This document shows positions 35,533-47,600 of a DNA stretch of 64,000 nucleotides, one piece after another. How positions within the stretch are numbered: the stretch's first letter is position 1; every line of letters starts with the position of its first letter. Made by a program: the position numbers and the translations under genes. Source of the stretch: Drosophila persimilis (Eukaryota; Arthropoda; Insecta; Diptera; Drosophilidae); assembly GCF_003286085.1 (NCBI RefSeq), contig NW_020825312.1:1612001-1676000 (forward strand). Reading direction: 5' to 3'. The notes beneath the pieces were generated by a model. The model saw nothing but the letters and a program-made list of their open reading frames with translations. It was not told the DNA's origin and made no database searches.

Positions 35533-38500
35533 CATCAACAAAAGGGAAAAAAGGAGGGCTCCCTTCTGAACAACAATTTCTAGATCTATGTATATATATA
35601 GAGATATATATATAAATATATATATATTATTGAGATGTACATATGAGTGGGAACGCAATTTTTGAAGATTGAAAATTCGAATTCCTAAGTACTTATCTAT
35701 TTAAATAACACTCATATTTTTATTTGATTCTCTTTTGGTGAAAGAAATAATTCCTTCGATTTTGGTGGGTTTAAAAAAATGTTTCTGTTGGTAGATTTTT
35801 GTTTTTGTTTTTTTGGTTTTTTGTTGGAAAAGTTTGTTTGTAGTTAGTCTTACCTCTCGATTTTCTTTTCGCCAGGAGTAGGTTCCTTCTTTTTATTTTG
35901 GTTGGCATTTTTGGCCAAAAGTTTCTTGGCACGATCAAAAGCATTTTGCTTGCGAATACCGCCGCCGCCCTGCTTTTGCGGGGGCTTGGGACCACCACTG
36001 CCACCACCAGTGGCGCCACGATTCTGGAAGCCTCCCTGGCCACGACGATTATTGAGACGATTGCCTGCACCGCCGCCGCGACTGACCATCTTTATATTTG
36101 GTATATAGTGTGTGTATCATTTTATCATCATTATCATCATAATAATAAAGGATTTCAACATTTTACAATACAACATCATTTCATTCAACAAATTGCACAG
36201 GGCACATGAGAATATCGGTTGGTTTTCGATTTTCGATTTTCGGTTTTCCGTTTTTGATTTTAAACAAAAGAAAGCGGCACAAAAGTTCATTTCAACATCG
36301 GTATTTGAGCATCGAGAGAGAGAGAGAGTGAGAGATATTTGAGACAACAAATATGGCATTTTTACAATGGCCATTTACAATATTTTTGTACGAAATTAAG
36401 ATTTTTTGACGGGGGAAAAATTGTTACACAGATGTATTTTATAAGTAAATACATAGATATATATGTAGTATATAAATTTGCACATATAGCACATTATATT
36501 TATCAGTTTTTTGGTGGCATGGTCAGATCGGCGGGGCAAGAGCGGTCAATCAGTCGACGGGGATATGATACGCGACATATATATGATATATATATTTGTG
36601 CAGTTGAAGTCGTTGGCGTGTGGCAGCCGAGTGTGGCGTGGCATTTTTTGGTTTTGTTTTTTTCGTTTTGTTTTTTTTTGGATAAAAATGGAAATCGGAT
36701 TTGTGATATCATTTGGTTCGGAACATTTGTCATGTTTCGGTCAGAGGCAGGAACGTTGAAGAAGAATTGGCGACGAATTTGCATTAGACATTTATAGATA
36801 TTATGATATTAAGTATTATAATTATTGTATTTTTATATGCATTTTGTTTTTGCATTATTTGTTTTCGTATTTCCCGTTGCACCATCAAGCAGTGTACCAG
36901 TACCAGATCGGATCGGTTTGTTTCGGTTTTCAGAGCAGAGCAGATTAGAAGAGGGTTTGATTTTCACACAATATCAATCAATCAATCAATCAATCGAGCA
37001 ATCAATCAGTCGCATTGGAAGCATCATCGACAGCATCGTTGGGTGGATGGATTTCACATATTTTGTGTGTGTGTGGCATAGTATTGTGTGCGTACGCGCG
37101 TGCGTGCATGCGTGCGTGCGTGCGTGCGTGCATGTGCATGTGTTGCATTTCGATTATTTTCAGGGTTGCGCCCGAGAGTTAGGAAATCGAATTCGTTGAT
37201 TGGTATTTCATTCGGTTTGGTTTTTTTTTTGTTGCATGTTTGTTGATTGAGAAGAAGATGGCGGCATCAACAACAAGCAACACGCAACAACAACAACAAC
37301 AACGATAAATGCAACAGCAACAGCAACGACAACGACAACGACAACAGCAACAGCAGCCGCAGTAGCAGCAACAGCAACAGCAATAATTATTTTTTGTATA
37401 ATATGCCGGAGAGCAGCGACAACAATATGAAGAATGCGCATTCGAAATGCACGATGGACGATGCGGGTTTCGACATTCGATATTCGATTTGTTTTGGAAA
37501 AGCATCGAATTTTGTTTGGCATATTGTTTGGTTTTTGTTTTTGTTCGGTTTTGGAAGAGAGAATAAAAAACATAGAATTGTTAAATTAGAAAAGCGCTGT
37601 GAAAATTAGTTTTAGAGTCCAGCCAGCCAGGAACTGGCATTAGATCTGGTTTTTTTTGTTGGTTGGTTGAATATTTGGATAAATTCAATTTATAATTATG
37701 GTAAAAAGGTAATTAAATGCCTAAGTACATCTAGTAAGAGATCAATTACTTATCGTTCCATCTGGATTCATCGTCATACTCTTTTCTTCTTCGTTAAATG
37801 GGAGCAAGTGTTGGCGGTACATGGTTTTATAGGTACATTTCGGTTCGTTATATATATGCGTCCACATATATACATATATTTCTTTCTATTGATTTTATTA
37901 TCAGTTTTCTTACCTCGATTTGTGCAGTTTTGCTCTACGGAAAACTAAAAACAAAAGTTGCATTTTAAATGGAATAAATGCTTTTTATACTGAAAGCCTT
38001 CTGCTAAAATCATCCTCATCCTCCTCCTCCTCCTTCATCATCATTCTGTCCCTATCCCTTCCCTACCATAAACTGCACAAATCCATATTTATTTTGCTAA
38101 CGACTCTTAGGTTGTTTAACAAAAAAAAAGTGTGGCTAATATTGGATAGGTTTTCCTTGAATTGTTTTTTGTTTTTGTTGGTTTTAGTAAACTACAAACT
38201 ACAATTTGATATTTGGTTTTTGTGGTTCGGTTTATCTTTTAAAAAGGAAAGCAATAACTACGTTTAGCAATTAATCAAACTAATCGATGTTAAAACAAAT
38301 AAACAAAATATAATTGCGGTTCGTTCTGCGGTGGAGATTGGGTAGGTGGTTAAGGCCCATCTTCGGTGGATCCAAAACAGATATATCGCCAGCAATTAAG
38401 CTGAGAAACTAATAAATATACATCTCTTAATCATTCAGAAAATTGTTTTAAGATCGTTTATGATGAAAACTGCAAGTGCAGTGTATTTCAGAAGTACAAA

Positions 38501-39381
38501 AAAAAACTAAAAGCTAAGATACAATATCCCAGCGTTTTTTAGATCATTCGATAGAGATTTCAGCTAGGAATTCCTCCAACACGATCTTGGAACTGGAAAG
38601 CGCTTTGAAGTATCAATTTTATGAAGATGGCATCAATTCTCGATCTGAAAATGTATCTCTTCGCAAAGACATTTAAAGCTCCACATTTGGCTTATAAGCA
38701 ATCGGAAAGACTACCATCATTACGTCTCCTCAGCTCCACCACAGAACCTTAGATTCGTTTGGCACACGAATATCAGTAAAAATAATAATCATTAAGATAT
38801 ACAATTTATACATTTTGTTCGTATTCTGTGATCCAAGAACGGATCGAATGGAGTGATTGTACATACCGGGCCGCCACGCTGATTACGATTTCCCATGCCA
38901 CCGCCGCCGCGCGGCAAGTCCAGCAGCGAGGGTGGGTTCTGGTTCCTGAACAGATTGTTCAGCAGATTGTTGGCCAAATTGATGGCCTGGGCGTTCATCT
39001 GTCCGCCGCCCTGGCGCATATTGTTGCCAAACTGTCCACCGCCGGGGTTCTGCGACTCCCAGGGTGACATGTTCATTCCGCCCATTCGGTTGGCGCCCAT
39101 GGGTCCGCCATAGTTGTTGCCGCCACCACCACCGCCGCCGCCGCCACCAAAGTTGCGGTTACGGTTCTGGTTTCCACGGAATGCCATATTGATGTTGGCC
39201 TTGAGATTGTTGGCGCTACTCGAGTTTGCTGAACGATGGTGCTGCTGTTGCTGGTGGTTTCCGTTGACTTTAACGCTGCAAGAGTTCAAGAGAGGATTAG
39301 CTGGAGATTATCCTGGAGCTGCACAGCACAAGCAAGCAGATGGATTGGCGTGGAATTGGGGGGTGAATCATACCTGACCAT
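32320..39381 (-). CDS. Pep: Pep, zinc-finger protein on ecdysone puffs, 739 aa
   Basis: Nuclear RNA/chromatin-associated protein of active puffs and hnRNP complexes. Coding exons on the minus strand: 39381-39374 (only 8 nt, ATG GTC AG), 39275-38867, 36089-35854, 33886-32320. They total 2220 nt with matching phases. Order of parts: Gln/His/Asn-rich start; Gly/Asn/Arg-rich region (MAFRGNQNRNRNFGGG); second Gly-rich region (exon 3); four C2H2 fingers (FYCHLCKKHMW..H..H, YCTMCDLNF..H..H, KCIECNKEF..H..H, ECSVCSKFF..H..H) in exon 4; long Glu-rich acidic stretches; Ala/Pro-rich tail ending RARGRYNRY. Length is close to the melanogaster protein as I remember it (about 716). Methionines at the start of exon 3 and inside exon 2 could start shorter forms. 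Confidence 0.9.
33887..35853 (-). other. Pep intron between exons 3 and 4
   Basis: Contains AT-rich sequence, a GA tract at 35508-35532 and TATA repeats near 35390-35410 and 35590-35625. No nested gene is seen. Confidence 0.7.
36090..38866 (-). other. Pep intron between exons 2 and 3
   Basis: 2.8 kb bounded by CCG|gtatgt and atataaag|ATG on the minus strand. It contains a GCGT repeat (37086-37132), (CAA/CAG)n tracts (37265-37385) and a TCC/TCA repeat (38010-38045). No nested gene is supported. Confidence 0.7.
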
Positions 39382-40333
39382 AATTCTGATGAGCTACTAT
39401 TGGGTTAAGTGGTGGGATTTTTTGGGATGTGTGTGTTTGGGTTTTTAAGCGAGCAAATTACATAAAACAGGCTGAAAATAAAGCGTAACAAACATAAACA
39501 CAAAGCAATCTTCAATGCTGCAAGCGGGGAAAATGATTTTTTGGTTTTGTTAGTGTTTTCTTCTACTTTGCGTTAGTGTGGCAACCCTAATAGCAATTAC
39601 AGCCAAACCAAGCGTGCGTATACACACACACAAGTGCACAGCACAGCAACTGCCGGAGAGGGGGCACTTGGTTTGGACCCCTCCAAAGGGGGAATAGGAA
39701 TGACTTTTAGCGGTAACGTGATAGAATTACATTAAAACCGGCTCACAGGTAGCCCTATCCACTTAATGGTAATTAATACGGCCAATAAAAAGAGCCTCAA
39801 ATTCTGAGGGTCCACAGTGCGGAGAGCGGAAGGCAAGATGGCGGCCGGTCAGAGAGCTGACGCTGCATAAATGTGCGTGTGCATGTGTGTGCGTGTATGT
39901 GCAAATGATTGAGTCAGAAAGCCGGCCGGGGCCACCATGCGGGCCAGAAAGAGATAAAAAACACAATGAAAATTGCAGAAAAAGGCAGCCGTTTTAGTTA
40001 AAATATAATTTAAATTGAATTTTCTGATAGTTTGATGGGAACTCAAGGCTCTTGTTAACTGTACCTAATCCACCCCCCATTTACCCACACCCGTTCACAT
40101 GCAATTAACGAAAAAAACAAGGAAAATAAACGAATAAAACATTACTTTATCAGCAAATGCAAAAAAAAATATCAATAATTACTATTTTCAGCGGCCCCAG
40201 ACAAGCTGGCGCACAAAGGAAAAACAAAACGAAAAAAAAAATTGCCAACAGATACACACAAAGAATTTTTCATAGCCACCAACCACCACATAAACGCACA
40301 AATTGCGAGATATTTTTCACGTTTTGTACTTAC

Positions 40334-40530
40334 GACTTGCAACGGCGATAATTTAGTTGCTAGTTATTGCACTATAATTACTAATTACACCGCTTGCTGC
40401 CAAGCTATATCTCTGTTGAAGATGGCGGACTGCTGTGAAAAATATTACTCAAATTTTTCGCAGGAACGAACTCGCACGGAGCAAAAACAGAAATCGAATG
40501 CAGTATTGCAGGATTTTTCGATAACATATA
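40334..40530 (-). promoter_or_regulatory. Pep: Pep promoter and non-coding first exon
   Basis: On the minus strand a DRE-like ttatcgaaaa (40515-40524) is followed by a probable 5' UTR exon ending at 40334. A consensus donor gtaagt follows (plus acttac 40328-40333), to be joined to the ATG exon near 39385. The exact start site is not determined. Repeat copy D1 abuts it. Confidence 0.55.
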
Positions 40531-40795
40531 CCGTCTGACCCTCAGAAAAAACCAAAATATACTGTCTCATTTTAAAAATATACCGTTAATATACTGAATA
40601 ATTTTAGTTCTATTGTACATATTCTTCGTTTTTGATATTACGTCGAATATTAACAGCTATATAGAACATTTAGCCATGCCCACATAGTTTTATACGATTA
40701 GTGAATTTATTTTCTAATTGACTGGTTTAATTTAAAAACTTGCCTTTATTGCTTTTTGCGTATAAAGAGGTTTTAGCGAGAAAGGTACAAAAAAA
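40515..40795 (-). repeat. Promoter-abutting repeat family, copy D1 (short form), leading into Pep
   Basis: Read on the minus strand: gcaaaaagcaataaaggcaa, ccagtcaattagaaaat, tgttaatattcgacgtaata, cgaagaatatg, cagtatattaacggtata, aaatgagacagtatattttg, ctgagggtcagacggtatat, then ttatcg. The same blocks in the same order occur in E-left and E-right. The end bearing the GGTATATTT and DRE-like motifs points at the Pep start. Confidence 0.8.
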
Positions 40796-41059
40796 AAAAG
40801 GTTAAAAACAGGGACTAAATTGTTCTTGCATTAATTGGAGCCTGGGATGACATACATATATATAAAAAAAATCAGAAATAATTATTATGCAATCAGAATC
40901 AAAAATTATACTATAAAAAACATAATAATTATTCAATAAAATTCAAGAATAATAATTATACAATAAAAATCAAAAATAATAATTATTCAAAAAAAATGAA
41001 GAAAAATAATTATAATCATAATTAAATTTAAATAATGAAAAGAGGTCCTTACCCGATTC

Positions 41060-41210
41060 AAATGAATACTAAAATATACCGTCTCATTTTCAATATTCCG
41101 TCTAATATTATTAGATAGATCTCTCAATTAATGAATCTTTTTCCTACATGACTTGCTTATTTTAAATACTTGACTTTGATTGTTTTTGCCTCAATTTCGG
41201 CGCCTCAAAA
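41060..41210 (-). repeat. Promoter-abutting repeat family, copy D2 (short form, partial)
   Basis: Minus strand: ggcaaaaacaatcaaagtca, aagcaagtcatgtaggaaaa, gatctatctaataatattag, acggaatattgaaaatgaga, cggtatatttt. Same orientation as D1. Confidence 0.65.
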
Positions 41211-41224
41211 ACCATTTAGCTTCT

Positions 41225-41530
41225 CGCAAATCGATAAGAAAGCGAACTTAGCCCACTTAACCCCCTCTATTCAAACAGTTCAACGACGACGAAAATATTA
41301 CTGATTGTAAATTCATCTTGAACTTAAAAAAAAACATGATACATATCTTTCTTCATGATTCAGCATTTTCATGGTGGGTATAAAAATACCCATTGGTCGA
41401 CAATGGGCTAATCGTTCTCTGTCCATAATCGGAATTCATATTCCTCGATTTTGACATTTATGTTACTAAACACATAATTTTATCTGACAGATGATTCAAT
41501 TTTTTCCAAGAATACCATAAGCGGTCAGTC
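41225..41530 (-). repeat. Promoter-abutting repeat family, copy D3 (long form, partial)
   Basis: Minus strand: gtcaaaatcgaggaatatga, ttccgattatggacagagaa, cgattagcccattgtcgacc, then tgaatagagggggttaagtg and ggctaagttcg. These blocks match copies A, B and C. Same orientation as D1 and D2, so three copies are stacked toward Pep. Confidence 0.75.
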
Positions 41531-41689
41531 TCTGAAAGGGAAATGCAAAACCATCGACAGTACTGCACACTTGATTGCGTCTTGTTTGCTGGACACTTGC
41601 AAGTTGTGTTAGCAGAACGGGTAACGGAAAAAAAGAACCGGCTGTCAGTTAATTTCAAATATAAAAGAAACCGCTGAATTTGAATGACT

Positions 41690-42644
41690 TCATTCGACTT
41701 TTATTGAATTTGCATAAAACTGACGCATCTCCTGTGTGGGGGACAATAGACGATGCGCCCTTTACAATGCACATGCATTGTATAATTTACATACAAAGGG
41801 ATTAAACGTATTAATTGTAAACGTTATAATAGGCAATAATCGTACATACATATACTAGCAATAGTTGTTTTGTTTTGTGTGTTTAGCATTCCGTATTACT
41901 GCTGGCTTTTGTGTAGTTAATTAATTAAGTACCACAGCGTAAAGTAGGCTCAACAAAAAAAAAATATGGGTGGCATATCTTTTCTCCATTTCTCTTACAT
42001 TTCTTTCCTTCTATTCATTTTTTTTTGTTTTTGGTGTTTGTTTTGTGTCTTTGTTTGTTTGTGGTGCAAGTGTTGGACCGGGGCCGCCACTAGCTGGCCT
42101 AAGGGATTAGGGGCCCGGGTGCCCGGGGGGTAGTGGGATTGGTGGTGGTCTAAGCTACGCGTAATACAGGTGAGAGATATCCATAACACATTCACATACA
42201 TTTACATTTAGATTCAATTGGTTGCCTGCAGGGTGGCGTGGCTCCTCCACCCCCCACACTGCTCAACCCACACATTTAGTTAACGTTTCTTTTTTCTGTA
42301 ATGCTAAATCTATGGGGGGATGGGATCCGTGGACTAAGTTGCGCTATTTAACACAGTAACTAGAGAAAACACTAACCCCGAATAAGTTCGCATCGATATT
42401 GGTTTTTGCTGTTGTTGTATGTGTGTGTGTGTGTGTGTGTGTTATGCGCTGACGGACTGCTCGAATTAGGATTTGTTGGGAATTGGGATGAGGCTGCTCG
42501 GAAGGATGATTAGGGTCATACGCAACGTCTGTCACTCCTGGGACGCCGATTCCAAACTACTTGCTCTCTCTCGCTATCGCTCTCTTCGTACATCTAACGT
42601 ATTTACATGGCATCCGCCACAGGCGACGTCGCCTGACCCCGCAC
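41690..42644 (-). terminator. Ndfip: Ndfip 3' UTR and polyadenylation signal
   Basis: The minus-strand AATAAA is tttatt at 41700-41705, about 940 bp beyond the stop at 42645. A GT repeat lies at about 42418-42441. Confidence 0.5.
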
Positions 42645-43430
42645 CTAGTAGAAGAATAGCAACCGTTCCTGGGCCGAGGCCGATAGGAGGCGCCACGACC
42701 GCTTGATGCTCACATACTGGATGAGGGCGCGTATGCTGATCAGGAAGCCAAAGGCACAGATCAACCACCAAAGCCAGGAATTCTCGTGGGAGGCCAGGTC
42801 CGTCGAGTGCTTTACGATCAAGGTCCATTTGGCCAGCGACAGGCCGAAGCCAGAGAGGGCGCCGTACCGGGCGGCGATTGTGTGACAGAAACAGGTGAGC
42901 ATCAGGAAGCCGATCCAATTGAACAGAAAGGCCACAATGAAGGCCGTGATGAACATAATGTCCGTGCCCAGCAAATTATCGGTGGTCGAGAGACTGTTCT
43001 CCGGATCACTGGCATCGATGGCGATGAACGTCAGAGCCGGCTGGGCGGCACGCACTGCAGCCGCACCGTCGCGCAGCGGATTGGGCGGCAGCAGTGGGTT
43101 CGGCGGTGGCGGCAACTGTTGGTTCGAAGGCAGCGTCAGAAAGGCGGGCGGCAGCTCTCCATTTAGCGACTTCTCCATCTGCACCTCCTCGTAGGTGGGC
43201 AGCTTTCCGTGCATATCTTGCGGCAACTGTCCTCCCACCAACTCGCCGCCCTGCATCGGCCCCCCCATCTCGTGCCCGCTGACATGCGTGGTCAGCGACA
43301 GTGAGGGCATCTGAGCCTGCAGCGTGCCCTGTGGCCCTCCCACATTGGCCTCGTATGGCGGTGGTGCACTGAAATCGGCCTTGGGTGGTCCCAGCTGATC
43401 ATCGTCGGAATTTTGGTTGTTGTGCGGCAT
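42645..43430 (-). CDS. Ndfip: Ndfip, NEDD4-family-interacting protein, 261 aa
   Basis: Adaptor of endosomal/Golgi membranes that recruits NEDD4-type HECT ubiquitin ligases through PY motifs; in flies it is linked to Notch pathway trafficking. Visible motifs are PPPY at residues 23-26 and LPTY at 77-80, both in the Pro-rich cytoplasmic N-terminus. Three hydrophobic segments follow: IMFITAFIVAFLFNWIGFLM, a second from ARYGALSGFGLSLAKWTLIV, and a third LWWLICAFGFLISIRALI, as in the Ndfip1/2 family. One coding exon from ATG at 43430; the sequence just before the ATG (cttccag|tc) could be an acceptor, so a non-coding exon upstream is likely. It lies 567 bp downstream of Krn on the same strand. Confidence 0.88.
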   Translation of the reverse strand: MPHNNQNSDDDQLGPPKADFSAPPPYEANVGGPQGTLQAQMPSLSLTTHVSGHEMGGPMQGGELVGGQLPQDMHGKLPTYEEVQMEKSLNGELPPAFLTLPSNQQLPPPPNPLLPPNPLRDGAAAVRAAQPALTFIAIDASDPENSLSTTDNLLGTDIMFITAFIVAFLFNWIGFLMLTCFCHTIAARYGALSGFGLSLAKWTLIVKHSTDLASHENSWLWWLICAFGFLISIRALIQYVSIKRSWRLLSASAQERLLFFY

Positions 43431-43997
43431 GACTGGAAGATGCAACAGAGATATGGATGGTGGGATTAGTAAGGTGATTCAATTAGTGGTAGCTGCATGC
43501 CTCTTCTCTCACATCCATCCACCCCCTCGACTCTCCCAATTATAATTTACTTAAAATTCAAATATAACGCATTTTTTGTGGTTAAAAGTTTAGCTCGTTC
43601 TCTTTCTCTTTAGTGTTTGTTGCTCTCGCTTTTATTAATGTTAATAGTTAATAGTTTACGCGGGCAGGCGTGGCGGGCGTTCAATCAAGTTAAATTAATA
43701 ATAAATAAATGGTCGGCTAGCTGCCAAAATTGCATTGCATTATCTCTAAACTCCCTCGGAGAGCTATCGGCTCTCGTTCAGTAATACTTCTGCTATAATT
43801 TTAGAGGCACATCAGTGGGCGCTTAATACTAGGATGTACATATGTATATTATATTATATAGTCGTTATCGAATCGTTATCAAAAAATAGGTTAAAAGAAC
43901 AAACAAAAAAAACAGACGGGACGGTTAAACATGTTAGACATTCAATAAAACACTTGTTCGATCATTAGTTTCGTTTCCGTTTCAGTTAAAGATCGCA
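43431..43997 (-). other. Spacer between Krn and Ndfip (Krn 3' UTR, Ndfip upstream)
   Basis: AT-rich. Plus ttttatt near 43630 gives a minus-strand polyadenylation signal for Krn. No further coding is seen. Whether Ndfip has its own promoter here is unclear. Confidence 0.45.
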
Positions 43998-44693
43998 TTA
44001 ATTGCAGTGCCTGGGGCGGTGATTGGAGGCCAGGGCCTGGTAGTGGGCCTCCTCCAGCGAGAGGATCCGACAGGGTGCGAACGGACGTCGGGCTGAGCGC
44101 ATTGGCTTTCGGCTATCGACCTCATCCATGCCATCGTTCTGACAGCCACCTCCACCCACCACATCGCCCACATCGGTGCCGCTGTCGTTTAGCTTCTGCT
44201 TCTGCTGCTTCTCGTGGCGCATGTAGAGGATCACGCAGCACATGGCCATGAAGAGCAGCGCCAGGGTGGCGCCACTCACGATGCTGGCCTTCTCTAGCAT
44301 CACGCGGTTGCGCGTGGGCAGATAGGAGCCGTCGATCTCCTTGTACTCGCACCGCGGCCCCATGAATCCCAGGGCGCACTCGCAGTTGTACAGGATATCG
44401 TTGTGGATCTCCACGGTGAAGCAGGTGGCATCGTTCAGGCAGTACCAGGCCGCATATGTGGGCGGGCACTTGAAGGTGGGGAAGGTGATGTTCGGACGTG
44501 GCGTCGTTATGGCCACATTATCCGGCGGCAGTGTTGGCACGGGCCCGGCTCCGGCTCCGGCTCCAGGTCCCTCTGTGGTGGGCGGCGCCTCCGGACGGGG
44601 TTTGGGCATGGGACGCGATGAGCAGGCGGCACACAGCGTCAAGCAGCTGGCGCTGATTAGAGCATAGGCAAGCAGCAAGACAGGGGCTCTCAT
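43998..44693 (-). CDS. Krn: Krn (Keren), membrane-anchored TGF-alpha-type EGFR ligand, 231 aa
   Basis: Spitz-like precursor cleaved by Rhomboid proteases to activate EGFR. Start ATG at 44693 gives a signal peptide (MRAPVLLLAYALISASCLTL, then CAACSS). A Pro/Gly/Ala linker follows, with an Asn glycosylation site (NIT, about residue 68). The single EGF domain has six cysteines at 76, 85, 91, 104, 106 and 115 (GFMGPRC at its end). The transmembrane helix is about 136-158 (ASIVSGATLALLFMAMCCVI), followed by a basic stop-transfer and a cytoplasmic tail. Helix-start residues ASIVSGA fit a Rhomboid substrate. One coding exon. I prefer Krn to spitz because of the neighbours (Ndfip, Pep) and the short length. 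Confidence 0.88.
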   Translation of the reverse strand: MRAPVLLLAYALISASCLTLCAACSSRPMPKPRPEAPPTTEGPGAGAGAGPVPTLPPDNVAITTPRPNITFPTFKCPPTYAAWYCLNDATCFTVEIHNDILYNCECALGFMGPRCEYKEIDGSYLPTRNRVMLEKASIVSGATLALLFMAMCCVILYMRHEKQQKQKLNDSGTDVGDVVGGGGCQNDGMDEVDSRKPMRSARRPFAPCRILSLEEAHYQALASNHRPRHCN

Positions 44694-47600
44694 CTTTACG
44701 GGGAACTCGGAAACGGATTCGCTCTTAAATCTAACGCATTTCTGGTTTACTTGGCTGGAATGTGTGTGTGTGTTTTGGCCACAGTCTTGAGTGTATGTGT
44801 GTGTGTGTGTTTGCGTGTGTGAGGTGTGTCTGTCTGGAGAGTTCTTTTGTGACTGGACGGACTGGATTGGATGACTTTTGGCTGATTGGCTGTCTGGGCG
44901 GCAGGCTTGTGTTTTGTTTTGTTGGTGCTGCTGCAAAACAAAAACGAAGTGCAATTAAAATCAACTCAAAATTGTTTTACTTTTGTGTGTTTGTTCGGTA
45001 CGGTTCGTTTTTGTTTTTGTTTTATTCTTGGAGCAGAGGAGGATGGTTTGACTCGTATTATTATTGCCTGCCTATACCGCCAGCCGCCCCTGTTTCTGTC
45101 TCTCTCTTTTTCACTACCTAATTGAAGGCAAGAACAAGAAAATCGATTTTCATAAATTTTGTATCAAAATGTCATCGTTTATTTACCTGACGGCGAATCG
45201 CGAACGCGCTGAACTCAAGCTGCAGTTGTTTACACATTTTTTATTTATTCATTTAATAATACATTTCTCTTGTCACTCTCTTTGTCACGCACTTGACATA
45301 TAAATGCACTTGAAACACTTAAATATATACATACATATACATATGTGCATATATAGTACCACGGATAACACGCCCGCCGTTAGATCTTATCTTTCAAAAC
45401 AAACAATTTCACAACGATGCTCTACTGATTTCTTGCTCATCGATTACACCATCACTATCGATGCTTGCGAGGTGGACGGCACATAGCTGGACACAAACGC
45501 AAAAGGGTATTCCCCCAATTGATTTTGATATAATTTGCTACCTTGAGTGCCTGGTTATATATTTTTCTTTAAGGTATGAACAAGAATGGATACACATACA
45601 TATATGGTCTTTTAAAAAAGTAGAATCAATTGAAAAGCACTTTGCCGGGTACCACCGCCGTTAACCCAAATGCCTCCATGAGGAACTCAACAGAATGCAA
45701 TCTAAATTGATCGAAATTGAGTGCTCAAATATATTTATGATAGTTTTAAGTGCAGCTAATGTCCACCACATCGTACATCGTATATGTATTGGTGATGTGA
45801 TATTGGTATACCTGCTTTCCAAAAGTAAAGTCCTTGAACTTAACCGTTAGGACTGTCTGGAACTGGGAGAACACCGAGACACACTCACTCCCAATGATAC
45901 ATCACACGCTTGCTTCTATAAATACCAAAAAAATACACACACAGGAAAGTAGACAGCTAAAATGGAAACGAGGACTGACAGGCACAAGAGCGAGAGAGGG
46001 CAGGAGAGGATGGCAATGGGATGATGTGCCTGCTGCCGGCTGACAGAGGCATAAGATACAAATGCAATCAAGTTGACCTTTCGGTCAATTGAAATGGAAA
46101 GAAACCAGAATCGAGGGTAGAGAGAGCACACACACAGCCCTGAAGGGGAGCAGGAGTGACGGGACCCAAAAATAGTTGAAGTCAATCAAGAAATTGCGTG
46201 AGCCGGAGCAATCGTAGGGTGAGGTGGTTAGTAGAGGAGAGATTGAGGTTGGGCCCAATTTGTGCCATGCAAATGGGCGCTTGTGTGTGACTGTGGGCGA
46301 TATATGTACATATGTATGAACCGGACATATAGTCGTAATAAACCCTGTAACAATGAGCTAATAGACTCGATGACGAGCCCCATGGGGCCTCCACCTGGGG
46401 TCACTTATCAAAGTCTCCGGCGAGAGGCGGAAGGTGAAAACAAAACGAATGCCGATTAGTACAACAAAATCAACAAGCTTTGAACGGTATTGATAAAGTG
46501 GGCGAATGGCTTCCACAAGTGTGGATTTCATATGTGTGGATGCTAGGGTAATTACAGTTACCTGTGGATGAGTCAGATGTATTTGAAATATGGCAAAATT
46601 GCACGACAGCAAGAGTGTGCGTGTGTGTGAGGGAGGGAGTAAGGGAGGCAGTACCACGTACTTCAGCCATCACTCTCTAGAGGGAGAAAGCAAATAAAAT
46701 ACCTGGCACGACAAAGGCGTGGAAAAATTAGCAAGAAAAATAATATAACGCAGTTTACGATTTCAGTCTCTGGGCCTGGTTTTGGATTTCTGCTTTGTGG
46801 ACGCCTGTTGATAAGAAATTTGAGCGCGTGGACAGCTGCTGTCTGGAAGGCGACTGGAAGGGGTTGACACATGCAGCAGGTGTAGACAGAGAGAGAGAGA
46901 GAGAGGGAGAGGGGCAGCTGCCATGGCCAAACCAGTTAAACGGGACCAGTGCACAAAAGAGAGATGAGAAAGATGCAAGCGGAAGCTGTCTGAATGGAAG
47001 GAAGGTCCCCTCCACTCAAGGGGCAGCTTGAATGAACAGCTAAAGCACAGCTACAATTGCATTACTGCATGTGTGTGTGTGTAAGAAAAAAAGAATGAGT
47101 ATAAGAGAGGGGGTGGCGGCACTGCAAGTCAGAACAAGTTTCCAAGCCTCTTTTTTTGCTTTTGTGCAAGGGCAAACGAATTAATTTACTTGAGTAAATA
47201 TGAATTAAATAAACAGATGGACACACACACCATAGCAAGCCTTATCACAGTGTGAAGTTTTTTTAGCACCTAGTGGCGAAATCCCGTGGGATTATTAATT
47301 AGAAATGTTAATTTTCCAAACAAACACGCACATATAGACACACACAAACACTACTGCTTCTGCTCTCCTGGAGCCTGACGCTCTCTAGCCTTTTTCATTT
47401 TCTCTTTCTATTTCTGGGCGCACTTTTACCACTTCGATGCTCTGATCTTATTTCTAAATTAATTTTAAATCGAATTTCTTGCAGTTTGCCTTTTTCTGTG
47501 CCATGTTCTATTTATTCACCTTTTTTCCTCCTCTATGCGTTGGTTGCTGCGATTCGTTTCTCTTTTGCGCAGCGCTCAGCTCTCGCTCTCGCACGCTCCA

